This document shows positions 35,965 through 60,785 of a stretch of DNA of 64,000 nt, piece after piece. Made by a program: the position numbers and the translations under genes. Each line of letters opens with the position of its first letter. Position 1 is the stretch's first letter. Below the pieces are notes generated by a model, which was given only the letters and a program-made list of their open reading frames with translations, searched no databases and was not told the DNA's origin. Location of the stretch: NCBI RefSeq assembly GCF_900324465.2, contig NC_046626.1:18119459-18183458 (forward strand). The letters run 5' to 3'. The DNA is from Anabas testudineus (taxonomy: Eukaryota; Chordata; Actinopteri; Anabantiformes; Anabantidae).

Positions 35965-36560
35965 TATTTGTGTGAATGTAAAATTGCTGTTGCGTGATAG
36001 GTCTGTCACACCATGAAAAACCTAGTTTCTTGTGTGGGACTTCAAGTTGGAAGTAAGATCTTGGCCGTTTTCTAAAGCTCATCCCAGTAGTTAAGCTTGC
36101 TTAAATAAGGAGAAGGCACCTTTTTGTCCGACGTTTTGCTTTGCTGGCAATATGCTCCAATATCTGTGTGACGAGAGAGCTCCTGTAGTGGAGCCCCACT
36201 GTACAACGCTGCCAGGAGGGACTAGCTGTGCATTCTGGTGTGTTGCCTTTTCCTAACAACAAATACCCGAGGGGCGGGGCGACATTTGTGCAGAGCAACA
36301 AAGCAGGGACAGGGTGGAGCTTAGGTGGAAGTGGAGGGTTTTGATGTCGAGTCTCATCTTAGCATAAGTTTAATAACGGAACTTTAAAAAGTGTCAGTCT
36401 AAAAGTAACAAATAGAAGCTTGGGTTAAGCTAAATGGCCAATTTGCGTATTATCCTGGGATTCTGGCGTCACCACATAAACTTGCAGCTCAATAGCGTGT
36501 AAACCGTAACCTGGGGGTGTGCAGATCTTAGAGGCGCCTGCTGTGAAAGCGTTGCAAGTC

Positions 36561-36705
36561 ATTCTTGTGCAGTGGCAGTATCGTAGCCCATGAGGTTTAT
36601 CCGAGGCGCGATTATTGCTAGTTGAAAACTTTACCCAATACCCCGCCTTGACGACTTGCAATATAGTCGGCTATGGCAATTTTTGATGGTCTCCGTGGAG
36701 GCTGA
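36561..36705 (+). ncRNA. U4 spliceosomal snRNA, copy 12
   Basis: RNA region is consensus. The preceding spacer again has the shorter T-run seen before copy 10. Confidence 0.96.
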
Positions 36706-37302
36706 TATTTGTGTGAATGTAAAATTGCTGTTGCGTGATAGGTCTGTCACACCATGAAAAACCTAGTTTCTTGTGTGGGACTTCAAGTTGGAAGTAAGAT
36801 CTTGGCCGTTTTCTAAAGCTCATCCCAGTAGTTAAGCTTGCTTAAATAAGGAGAAGGCACCTTTTTTGTCCGACGTTTTGCTTTGCTGGCAATATGCTCC
36901 AATATCTGTGTGACGAGAGAGCTCCTGTAGTGGAGCCCCACTGTACAACGCTGCCAGGAGGGACTAGCTGTGCATTCTGGTGTGTTGCCTTTTCCTAACA
37001 ACAAATACCCGAGGGGCGGGGCGACATTTGTGCAGAGCAACAAAGCAGGGACAGGGTGGAGCTTAGGTGGAAGTGGAGGGTTTTGATGTCGAGTCTCATC
37101 TTAGCATAAGTTTAATAACGGAACTTTAAAAAGTGTCAGTCTAAAAGTAACAAATAGAAGCTTGGGTTAAGCTAAATGGCCAATTTGCGTATTATCCTGG
37201 GATTCTGGCGTCACCACATAAACTTGCAGCTCAATAGCGTGTAAACCGTAACCTGGGGGTGTGCAGATCTTAGAGGCGCCTGCTGTGAAAGCGTTGCAAG
37301 TC

Positions 37303-37447
37303 ATTCTTGTGCAGTGGCAGTATCGTAGCCCATGAGGTTTATCCGAGGCGCGATTATTGCTAGTTGAAAACTTTACCCAATACCCCGCCTTGACGACTTG
37401 CAATATAGTCGGCTATGGCAATTTTTGATGGTCTCCGTGGAGGCTGA
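37303..37447 (+). ncRNA. U4 spliceosomal snRNA, copy 13
   Basis: Looks identical by eye to the consensus copy. All U4 hallmarks and the Sm site are present. Confidence 0.96.
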
Positions 37448-38044
37448 TATTTGTGTGAATGTAAAATTGCTGTTGCGTGATAGGTCTGTCACACCATGAA
37501 AAACCTAGTTTCTTGTGTGGGACTTCAAGTTGGAAGTAAGATCTTGGCCGTTTTCTAAAGCTCATCCCAGTAGTTAAGCTTGCTTAAATAAGGAGAAGGC
37601 ACCTTTTTTGTCCGACGTTTTGCTTTGCTGGCAATATGCTCCAATATCTGTGTGACGAGAGAGCTCCTGTAGTGGAGCCCCACTGTACAACGCTGCCAGG
37701 AGGGACTAGCTGTGCATTCTGGTGTGTTGCCTTTTCCTAACAACAAATACCCGAGGGGCGGGGCGACATTTGTGCAGAGCAACAAAGCAGGGACAGGGTG
37801 GAGCTTAGGTGGAAGTGGAGGGTTTTGATGTCGAGTCTCATCTTAGCATAAGTTTAATAACGGAACTTTAAAAAGTGTCAGTCTAAAAGTAACAAATAGA
37901 AGCTTGGGTTAAGCTAAATGGCCAATTTGCGTATTATCCTGGGATTCTGGCGTCACCACATAAACTTGCAGCTCAATAGCGTGTAAACCGTAACCTGGGG
38001 GTGTGCAGATCTTAGAGGCGCCTGCTGTGAAAGCGTTGCAAGTC

Positions 38045-38189
38045 ATTCTTGTGCAGTGGCAGTATCGTAGCCCATGAGGTTTATCCGAGGCGCGATTATT
38101 GCTAGTTGAAAACTTTACCCAATACCCCGCCTTGACGACTTGCAATATAGTCGGCTATGGCAATTTTTGATGGTCTCCGTGGAGGCTGA
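38045..38189 (+). ncRNA. U4 spliceosomal snRNA, copy 14
   Basis: Looks identical by eye to the consensus copy. All U4 hallmarks and the Sm site are present. Confidence 0.96.
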
Positions 38190-38786
38190 TATTTGTGTGA
38201 ATGTAAAATTGCTGTTGCGTGATAGGTCTGTCACACCATGAAAAACCTAGTTTCTTGTGTGGGACTTCAAGTTGGAAGTAAGATCTTGGCCGTTTTCTAA
38301 AGCTCATCCCAGTAGTTAAGCTTGCTTAAATAAGGAGAAGGCACCTTTTTTGTCCGACGTTTTGCTTTGCTGGCAATATGCTCCAATATCTGTGTGACGA
38401 GAGAGCTCCTGTAGTGGAGCCCCACTGTACAACGCTGCCAGGAGGGACTAGCTGTGCATTCTGGTGTGTTGCCTTTTCCTAACAACAAATACCCGAGGGG
38501 CGGGGCGACATTTGTGCAGAGCAACAAAGCAGGGACAGGGTGGAGCTTAGGTGGAAGTGGAGGGTTTTGATGTCGAGTCTCATCTTAGCATAAGTTTAAT
38601 AACGGAACTTTAAAAAGTGTCAGTCTAAAAGTAACAAATAGAAGCTTGGGTTAAGCTAAATGGCCAATTTGCGTATTATCCTGGGATTCTGGCGTCACCA
38701 CATAAACTTGCAGCTCAATAGCGTGTAAACCGTAACCTGGGGGTGTGCAGATCTTAGAGGCGCCTGCTGTGAAAGCGTTGCAAGTC

Positions 38787-38931
38787 ATTCTTGTGCAGTG
38801 GCAGTATCGTAGCCCATGAGGTTTATCCGAGGCGCGATTATTGCTAGTTGAAAACTTTACCCAATACCCCGCCTTGACGACTTGCAATATAGTCGGCTAT
38901 GGCAATTTTTGATGGTCTCCGTGGAGGCTGA
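38787..38931 (+). ncRNA. U4 spliceosomal snRNA, copy 15
   Basis: RNA region is consensus. The spacer after it carries both the extra T (GGCCTGTTTTC) and the shorter T-run. Confidence 0.96.
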
Positions 38932-39528
38932 TATTTGTGTGAATGTAAAATTGCTGTTGCGTGATAGGTCTGTCACACCATGAAAAACCTAGTTTCTTGT
39001 GTGGGACTTCAAGTTGGAAGTAAGATCTTGGCCTGTTTTCTAAAGCTCATCCCAGTAGTTAAGCTTGCTTAAATAAGGAGAAGGCACCTTTTTGTCCGAC
39101 GTTTTGCTTTGCTGGCAATATGCTCCAATATCTGTGTGACGAGAGAGCTCCTGTAGTGGAGCCCCACTGTACAACGCTGCCAGGAGGGACTAGCTGTGCA
39201 TTCTGGTGTGTTGCCTTTTCCTAACAACAAATACCCGAGGGGCGGGGCGACATTTGTGCAGAGCAACAAAGCAGGGACAGGGTGGAGCTTAGGTGGAAGT
39301 GGAGGGTTTTGATGTCGAGTCTCATCTTAGCATAAGTTTAATAACGGAACTTTAAAAAGTGTCAGTCTAAAAGTAACAAATAGAAGCTTGGGTTGAACTA
39401 AATGCTCAATTTGCGTATTATTCTGGGATTCTGGCGTCACCACATAAACTTGCAGCTCAATAGCGTGTAAACCGTAACCTGGGGGTGTGCAGATCTTAGA
39501 GGTGCCTGCTGTGAAAACGTTGCAAGTC

Positions 39529-39673
39529 ATTCTTGTGCAGTGGCAGTATCGTAGCCCATGAGGTTTATCCGAGGCGCGATTATTGCTAGTTGAAAACTTT
39601 ACCCAATACCCCGCCTTGATGACTTGCAATATGGTCGGCTATGGCAATTTTTGATGGTCTTCATGGAGGCTTA
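39529..39673 (+). ncRNA. U4 spliceosomal snRNA, copy 16 (diverged right-edge copy)
   Basis: Last copy of the array. It has changes in the central stem-loop (TTGATGACTTGC, ATATGGTCGG) and in the 3' stem-loop (GGTCTTCATGGAGG), plus several upstream (GGTTGAACTAAATGCTC, GGTGCCTGC, AAAACGTTGC). The Sm site AATTTTTG and the 5' half are intact. Array similarity ends right after it, so it lacks the normal 3' flank and may not form proper 3' ends. It may be decaying toward a pseudogene. Confidence 0.88.
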
Positions 39674-39877
39674 TTTTCTTTGTCTAAATGAAATTGTTAG
39701 GTTACTAATTTATATGTTTAGTAAATTTGCACCTGATTTCATAGGGGCTGTGAATTTTATTTTACTTTTCTTTACTATGTACGAGATTCCAGTCCTTTTG
39801 CTCTCTAATTACTTCTGAGCTCTAATGGTGTAATGGTTGTTCTTACAGTAATATAAATGCGAGAGCTTTCTGAAGGT

Positions 39878-39953
39878 AGGTCACAGCTGGGATTCGAACC
39901 TCAGTCACCCACACGGAAGGTGGTGAGTTTACCTCCACACTAACCAGCCACCT
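39878..39953 (-). tRNA. tRNA-Gly(TCC)-like pseudogene or tRNA-derived SINE head
   Basis: On the minus strand the acceptor halves AGGTGGC and GTGACCT pair 6 of 7. The A-box-like region is TGGTTAGTGTGG and the B box GGTTCGAATCC is perfect. The anticodon loop CTTCCGT, closed by CCAC/GTGG, gives anticodon TCC with T33 in place. The T stem is badly mismatched (TGAGG against CCCAG) and two extra bases follow it, so it is not a working tRNA. No clear SINE tail is seen. Confidence 0.5.
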
Positions 39954-39989
39954 GTTAAGAGTAGACTATGTTGGGACCAAGCTTGTTAT

Positions 39990-40210
39990 TTTTCGAGTCT
40001 TATGTGGGTGTGCAGATGGTGTGTTCCGTAGGATTTAGATCAGGACTCATAGAGGGTCACTTCAGAGTCACTGATTTGTTCTTCGCCATTTTTGAATGTT
40101 TTTAGCTGTTTGTTTTACTCATTATCCTGTTGGAGGACTAATCACCTTTGACTGTGCAGCTTTATAGAACAGATATTAGCCATCTTCTGAAAAGCCCTCC
40201 ACCAGTATGA
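39990..40210 (-). mobile_element. Degenerate Tc1/mariner-like transposase remnant
   Basis: The plus strand contains GGATTTAGATCAGGACT, TCATTATCCTGTTGGAGG and nearby sequence typical of the reverse complement of fish Tc1-like transposase ends, which encode LQQDN...SPDLNPIEH. Here the minus-strand reading is recognisable only in pieces (QQDNE, DLNPTEH) with multiple stops and shifts. Terminal inverted repeats were not found, so the ends are approximate. Confidence 0.5.
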
Positions 40211-40640
40211 CATTTTTCAACCAATTACATTTATTGAAGAGGCTCCTGAACCATTTAGGTTGTAGTTGCACGTTAATAATTCATCAGTAGAGTGTAATGG
40301 AACTGTGATGCTTGAATAATCTATTTATATCATCCATTGAATACAAAAGATTCTACAATAACTCCTATAATAAGATGTTGATACACGGTTTTGGTCCTTT
40401 GTCTGGCAACCCTGTTCCTGAAGATAAATAGTCATTTGGAGGGGTATTTAGATAAAGTATTACACTGAAGGAGGATTTTCCACAACCTGGCAACCCATTA
40501 ATTATTATGAATGACTTATGACTATGATGCCTTAGTAAATGATTTAGTACCAAATAATTTAAGCCTTATCACAACTTAAAAACTATATTACTAGACACGA
40601 CAAATCCCAGACTAGAGTTCCCCATAGGTTTTGGCCAAAT

Positions 40641-40659
40641 AGTTAATATTCTTCAAGCT
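40641..40659. repeat. Target-site duplication of the LINE, 3' side copy
   Basis: AGTTAATATTCTTCAAGCT lies directly beside the element's GAA tail and is repeated perfectly at 42535-42553. A 19-base perfect duplication fits target-primed reverse transcription and suggests a fairly young insertion. Confidence 0.92.
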
Positions 40660-42534
40660 TCTTCTTCTTCTTTCGGCTTTTCCCATCAGGGGTCGCCACA
40701 GCGAATCATCCTTTTCCACCTAAATCTATCATGAACATCTTCTACCCTAACACTAGCCAACCTCATGTCCTCTGTTAAGACATCCATATATCTCCTCCTT
40801 GGTCGTCCTCTTGCCCTCCTGCCTGGCAGCTCCATCTCCAACATCCTTCTACCAATATATTCACTATCCCTCCTCTGAACATGTCCAAACCATCTCAGTC
40901 TGGCCTCTCTGACTTTGTCGCTAACACAGGCAACGTGAGCCGTCCCTCTGATGTGCTCGTTCCTTATTCTGTCTAACCTGGTCACTCCTAAGGAGAACCT
41001 CAACATCTTCATCTCTGCTACCTCCATCTCAGCCTCTTGTCTCTTTCTCACTGCTACCGTCTCTAACCCATAGAGCAGAGCTGGTCTCACCACTGTCTTG
41101 TACACCTTTCCTTTGAGTCTTGCTGACACTCTTCTGTCACACAACACTCCTGACACTTTCCTCCACCCGCTCCAACCTGCCTGCACTCTCCTCTTCACCT
41201 CTTTTCCACACTCTCCATCACACTGAACTGTTGACCCCAAGTACTTAAACTCCTGCACCTTCTTCACCTCAGCCCCCTGTAACCTAACGCTTCTACCTTG
41301 ATCCCTCTCGTTCAGACACATGTATTCTGTTTTACTACGACTGACCTTCATGCCTCTTCTTTCCAGAGCAAACCTCCACCTTTCCAGCTGTTCCTCCACC
41401 TGCTCTCTACTCTCACTGCAAATCACAATGTCATCCGCAAACATCATTGTCCAGGGAGATTCCTGTCTGACCTCATCTGTCAGCCTGTCCATCAACATAG
41501 CAAACAAGAAGGGACTCAAAGCTGATCCTTGGTGTAGTCCCACGTCCACCTTGAACTCCTCTGTCTGACCTACAGCACATCTCACCACCGTCATACTTCT
41601 CTCATACATGTCCTGAACTACTCTGACGTACTTCTCTGCCACTCCCGACGACCTCATACAGTACCACAGCTCCTCCCTCGGCACCCTGTCATACGCCTTC
41701 TCTAAATCTACAAAGACACAATGCAGCTCCTTCTGACCATCTCTGTACTTTTCTATCAACATTCTCAAAGCAAAAACAGTGATGTGCTCTTACGGGGCAT
41801 GAAACCATACTGCTGCTCACAAATCTCCACCTTCTTCCTAAGCCTGGCTTCCACTACTCTTTCCCACAGCTTCATTGTGTGGCTCATCAACTTTATTCCT
41901 CTGTAGTTGCTGCAGTTCTGCGTGTCACCCTTGTTCTTAAAGATCAGAACCAGAACGCTTCTCCTCCATTCCTCAGGCATCTTCTCACTCTCTAGAATCC
42001 TATTGAACAAACTGGTTAGAAACTCCACTGCTGTCTCTCCTAGGCACTTCCACACCTCCACAGGTATGTCATCAGGACCAACAGCCTTTCCACTCTTCAT
42101 CCTTTTCAGAGCCTTCCTAACCTCATCCTTTCCAATCTCTGCTATTTCCTGCTCCACAACATCAACATCTTCCTCTCTTCTTTCCCTGTCATTTCCCTCG
42201 TTCATCAGCTCCTCAAAATACTCCTTCCATCTTTTCTGCACACTCTCCTGGGTTGTTAGCACCTTTCCATCTCTGTCCTTAATCACCCTTACCTGTTGCA
42301 CATCCTTCCCATCTCTATCTCTGTGTCTGGCTAGCCTGTACAAGTCCTTCTCTCCTTCCTTTGTGTCTAACCTGTCATACAGCCTCATCGTAAGCTTTCT
42401 GTTTGGCCTTTGTCACCTTCCTCTTCACTCTACGCTGTGCTTCCTTGTACTCCTGTCTACTTTCCTCAGTCCTTTCTACATCCCACTTCCTTCTAGCCAA
42501 CCTCTTCCTCTTGACACATTCCTGTACTTCCTCA
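40660..42534 (-). mobile_element. 5'-truncated RTE-like (Expander-type) LINE, reverse transcriptase part
   Basis: Minus-strand frames at 42388-41765 and 41768-40686 encode a LINE reverse transcriptase: KRMKSGKAVGPDDIPVEVWK, NYRGIKLMSHTMKLWERVVE, VDLEKAYDRVPREELW, LHQGSALSPFLFAMLMDRL, the catalytic FADD (codons near 41430-41441), then RWFGHVQRR and RARGRPRRRYMDVL. The 3' end (TTCGGCTTTTCCCATCAGGG on the plus strand) is a motif common in fish genomes, followed by a (GAA)n tail at 40660-40671. The endonuclease part is absent. Frame changes near 41770 and 42385 separate the reading frames, so this copy is inactive. Clade assignment is from memory of teleost RTE elements. Confidence 0.85.
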
Positions 42535-42553
42535 AGTTAATATTCTTCAAGCT
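42535..42553. repeat. Target-site duplication of the LINE, 5' side copy
   Basis: Perfect copy of the 19-base sequence at 40641-40659. It marks the 5' truncation point of the element at 42534. Confidence 0.92.
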
Positions 42554-45245
42554 AGTCCTATTAAAAAAAACAAACAAAAAAAAAAAGACAGAGATGTAAG
42601 AGTTTTGTCATAATTATTTAATCACACATACATTTACATCATGCAGTCAATCCGAATCTGTGATGTCATTACTTCCCATCTCTGTCCATATCAGAGCCCT
42701 ATTTGTGCCCCAGTTCTCCAGGAATGATCCAGTACCTTGTCCACTGATGGATCCTCAAAACCCTTTAAAAATTGACCAACTATTACACAGTAATAAAAAA
42801 ATTGATTCACTTTCAAGTTTTTCAAATTTAGAATTAATGGAAAATTCAATTAAAGTAAACACAAGAATTCTTTGCTGTTTTTATTTATCATTTTCTCCAT
42901 TTCATATCCAGTTTTGGTGGAAGGTCAAGAGATAAACATTTTGAGGTCCATGCTGCAAAATTTTAACAAATCTAGAAGATTACACAGAGGGAGTAAATAA
43001 TCTCGATAGACACCAAATACTGTCCTGTCATAGATAAGGGGAGCTAATTCTCCCTGCAGCTTTCAGTAAGTAGCTTTTACTACTTCAGTTATTTGCTGTC
43101 AACATGCAGTTTCGTTTGCAGGGCTTTGGAAACACTTTTTTTCCTGCAGTCAAAAAAACGTATGGAGTGTTTGTCTGTGAAGAAGTGCTATTAAACCCAA
43201 ACTTCCTGTTAAAAAATGACAGATTTTAGAATGACATCTTATTAGAGAAAGACAAACTCCGATCCCTCTTTTTGAGCTAGATCTGTTCCACTAGTCTGAG
43301 CCAAAATGTTTCCCAGTCCCAAGTTCTTTTTTTTCAAAGCGTCTGTCTAAAAACAGAAACACCCATGTTTTAGCTTCTCAAAGAGCGACGAAAGACCCAA
43401 TGAAAAAGAGAAGAAAAAACCTTCAAAAAACAAAACAAATGTTAGTGAAACTGAAGCTAACAGAAGAGGGGCGGGATCACCACTGCTTCGACACCTGATC
43501 ACACCTGCCAGTCGACTGACATACAGTGTATTTTACAGTATATTGCACTTGCACAAGGTGTTAGTGTTCTGACGCTGGGGTTGCAATCACAACAAGCTCT
43601 TTGCCAATGCACTGGGGCTTCACAGGGTAAAAAAAAAACAAAACAAAACAAAGAACAAACTGATTAAAATGGAAAAAAGGACAACAAAACAATAATTCAT
43701 ACAGCCCTGACTACATTTAGTTAAATAAACCCTTCCTCCAGATGATGACAGAAGATTGTTGTGCAATTATAGACCCTGCTCTCATGACTGTCTGATCAGC
43801 AGCAAAGGTCTGATCCACTGACTGACACCTCTGCATGCCGTTCCCCTTCAAATATGTATCTATGCAATCTATGGAACAATTGAAGAGATACAGTACATGA
43901 AACCCAGCAAAAGACATTTCTTTCTGCAAATTTACAACCAAAGGGGCATGTACAATTACAGGTCCTAAATCTATAAGAAACAACGAAAGGAAGCGAGGCA
44001 CCCTGGAAGAGAAATAATACGACAGGGATCAAACTGAAAAACAAAAACAAGGTCCTGAAAATCGGAGTAAAGGGAAACGAGTGAGTGACAGCGACCCAGC
44101 TAGGACAGGACAAGCATTAAGTGTGCCATCTCAGCCTATACGCCTGCAGTCTATGTGCTCGAATGTGCAGAGAGATATAAATAGCGTCCATTAACACAGC
44201 ATTATTAACCACTGAGAGGAGTAAAACAGTACACTTAGCTACTTGGCATAGGCTATGCTAGGTGGAAGTTTGTTGTGTTAACAGGATCATTCTCTTCCTC
44301 TCTTTCTTCCTTCTACAATCTTTACATCCTTCTCATGAAGTCACCGACAACGAGTATAGGTTTTATTTTAACTTATTGATAAAAACAATTGGCCTCCACA
44401 GGTATTTAGTGAAATACATCTACAGTACACTGTCGCACGTCTTGGCTTTTTAGTTTTTTAAATCCTTCTTTTGAGCCGCTCCCCTATCCCCGTTCGGCCG
44501 TCTCTCCAGGGAGGCATGTGCAGCAGTGCCAATTTTACATCTGTACAACAAGACCGGACAGAACAGTAGTGCTCGACGCCATCTACTCTATTGAAAACCG
44601 TACAGTTTTTTTTGTACTTTTTTCCTTAAAGCATGTAAAATCTATCCAGAGAAAAGTGTGGTTAACAACCAATAATAATGATGAAATGTACAGAGGTTAG
44701 CCTATAGGTCAAGCCATTTCTCGTGGTAGGGTCTTATTTTTTCTGGTCTTTTTTGTTTGTAGGTATTTGTATTTATTATTTTCTGCCCTCGCTACTGTTA
44801 CATTCAGCTTGGCACAGTGCAGAACTACTCGCACGACGACAACAGATGACGACAGACTGTGCAAATCAAAATCGAAACCAAAGCTACACATTCAAATCGT
44901 GTGTGGTTTCGCACGCTGAGCCTGCGCTCAAGACTGCATTTGGTTCAGTGGATAATATTATGTTGCCTGTTGTAAATTAAATGTCTTTTTTTTTTTTTTT
45001 TTTAAATCATATCCATTAAGAGAAAAAGAGAAAAGTCTTGATGAGAATTAGGGGAAGTGGGGGTTGGGTGAAGGTGTTGGGGACTGGAGCTGTACAGGCC
45101 AGGAATATTTATATATTTATAACTCATAAACTCCTTCGTGGCTCCAAAGCATCGACAAGGAGCCTGTTCGCTGTAATGGAATGACAGGTTCTCAGGGGCT
45201 GACATTGGCTTCTTCTGTGGTGTCGGCCGTCTATCCTGCCGCTCT
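42554..45245 (-). other. kif5b: Probable kif5b 3'UTR and downstream spacer
   Basis: No coding exon seen. The last kif5b splice acceptor opens an exon whose first codon completes the protein and whose next codon is the stop (45246-45248), so sequence to its left is 3'UTR. Minus-strand AATAAA candidates (TTTATT on plus) lie near 44770, 44362 and 42880; which is used is unknown. There is a T-run of about 20 near 44985-45004. A second kinesin-like exon was not found. Confidence 0.55.
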
Positions 45246-59252
<14,007 letters not shown>

Positions 59253-59560
59253 CTTCCACGGTTCACGGATGGAAATTCACCAATAAAGTTAAAGTGTATC
59301 TTAAATCCCAGGGGCGGCCGTTGGGGGCTGAAAGGGAGGCCGAGCCCCTCTGTTCCGAGTTGAGGATCTGCAAAGGGCGATTATCTGTCGGGCACGTAGC
59401 AAAAATCCTTGTTTTCCTCTCAATCAGTTGGCCCTGCTGTTAGGAAGCCATGACACCGGCGGATCAGCGGCGGCCACCTCACCCCTCCTGCTGCCGTGGA
59501 TGTGGATCAGCATGACGTCAGCCCGGCGCTCCCCTCCGCGCTCCGTGTTTTTGTTGTGGT
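59253..59560 (-). promoter_or_regulatory. kif5b: kif5b promoter region, GC-rich, with a perfect CRE
   Basis: The 300 bases upstream of the kif5b ATG are GC- and CpG-rich, unlike the AT-rich DNA beyond. They contain GGGGCGGCC near 59310 and a full palindromic cAMP response element TGACGTCA at 59513-59520, about 260 bases before the start codon. CREB/ATF proteins bind this octamer when it lies close to a CpG-island promoter. The transcription start is not determined. Confidence 0.6.
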
Positions 59561-60689
59561 GATGATGAAATCCTGAGATAATCAGATCCTGTGTTTAAAA
59601 CTGTTCACTCGAGGTAAAGGAGTGAGCACATGCTGTGAAATCCACCACAAAGACAACAAAACATTTTTAAACACTAGTCTATCATGTGACTGCACAAGCA
59701 GAGGTGGTAGTACTGTAACTGGGAATATTCACTCAAGTACTGCACTTAAGTACATTTTCAGGTAGGATACCTGTACTTTACTGCAGTATTTCCATTTCAT
59801 TTTACTTATAATATTGCACTTTTTAGAGTGACTCAAAGTTTACAGCATAAATGTGAAATTGGTTCACAATAAATATATTCTCCTTTTAAAATATAGTTTA
59901 CTTATCTCTGTTAGTGATAACTGAAGGGCTGATTTCTGAATAGAACAAATTAAATGTTCCTGATCTTTCAAATAAGTTTTTCAGAAACTGTTTTTGAAGT
60001 TTCTCTGTTTGAATGTGTACATTCATTCAACTTGGCACATGTCAAAGAAGTTTGGTACTTTTATACTTTTATACAGAGCTAAACTGTAGCCAGGTTTTGG
60101 TAATTTAACCCAAATATATAAGTATAACCAAAAAGCTAAATCTGGAAACTTGTATGTACAAGTAGAAGTTAATTCATAATGATACATCATCATTTATTAC
60201 CTGATTTAATCTTGTTATCTTGTTGATTTTATGATAATTCAGTTTTTTTTGTTTGTATTTTTGTTAGTTTTGTTGATTGATGATTTGTCTTGTATTCTGC
60301 TGAATTAAATTATACATATTGTTCCACATTTACCAGCTCCATAATTCCATCTGCTGTCACTGCTTAACTAATATACTTTAAGATGGCAGTTTATTAGCTA
60401 AATTAAACTAAACTAATTCAGTCTAATTAACAAATCCTCCTTTATAGGGGTGATAATGTTCTTTTTTTTTTGTGATGATGTTTGTGGTACTGTGGAATTG
60501 TATTCCACTTTTTTTATTTATTTTGTAAATCTATTTATCAGTCAAGCTCAGGATTTGTTTTATTAGCCAAATAGAGTAGCTTCTGAAATGCAATAAAAGC
60601 TGCTAATTTTACAACCATCCATGTATTTCTTTAATAGTTAATAAGCCTCTTGCCTCTGTCCCAACTTTTCGTGAGTGTATTGCAGGCAG

Positions 60690-60785
60690 CAGACCCCATA
60701 TCGTACTGTATATCGTACTGTGTATGACTGTGTATGTGACAAATGAAATTTGAATTTGAAAATAAAAAATTTGAATTTGAAATTT
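60690..60785 (+). mobile_element. Likely LINE/SINE 3' tail with TTGAA-type repeats
   Basis: The sequence GTACTGTGTATGACTGTG, followed by TGTGACAAATGAAATTTGAA and repeated AATTTGAA units, resembles the 3' ends of abundant fish non-LTR elements (L2-like). Only the tail is present and no reverse transcriptase frame lies upstream. Family assignment is uncertain. Confidence 0.4.

Larger units (their letters stand above)
28062..39673 (+). repeat. Tandem array of 742-bp units, each with one U4 snRNA gene (15.6 units, 16 U4 copies)
   Basis: Near-identical units repeat head to tail with a 742-base period; a few units are 741 or 743. Taking the left edge (TAGCTGTGCATTCTGG at 28062) as unit start, each unit runs: upstream region with GC box (GGGGCGGGGC) and CCAAT box, PSE-like element, U4 gene, 3' flank, T-run, hairpin-forming spacer. 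There are 15 full units plus a last partial one that stops right after its U4 gene. Interior copies differ by only scattered bases and T-run length. The first and last copies carry several extra changes. snRNA arrays are known for U1 and U2 in vertebrates. I infer homogenisation by unequal exchange or gene conversion. The true copy number may differ from the assembled one. Confidence 0.97.
39674..40640. other. Spacer between the U4 array and the LINE, transposon debris
   Basis: No coding gene seen. It holds a tRNA-like fossil and a Tc1/mariner-like remnant, listed separately. A minus-strand frame at 40365-40553 contains a stretch resembling a P-loop (GLPGCGKSS), but it is short, isolated and without homology I recognise. 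The rest is AT-rich. Confidence 0.6.

Noticed and set aside
28264-39629. About 30 repeated minus-strand open frames (starting MLLCTNVAPP or MQVVKAGYW) through the array
   Set aside because: They repeat only because the DNA unit repeats. One set lies antisense to the U4 gene, neither has known homology, and there is no separate sign of coding.
28062-39673. CRISPR-like or satellite interpretation of the array
   Set aside because: The unit is 742 bases with a recognisable eukaryotic U4 gene and promoter. There are no short repeat-spacer pairs, and a plain satellite would not keep gene parts intact.
40365-40553. Minus-strand frame with a P-loop-like GLPGCGKSS
   Set aside because: Only 62 codons, isolated between transposon remnants, with no further NTPase motifs. 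Probably chance or part of an unidentified repeat.
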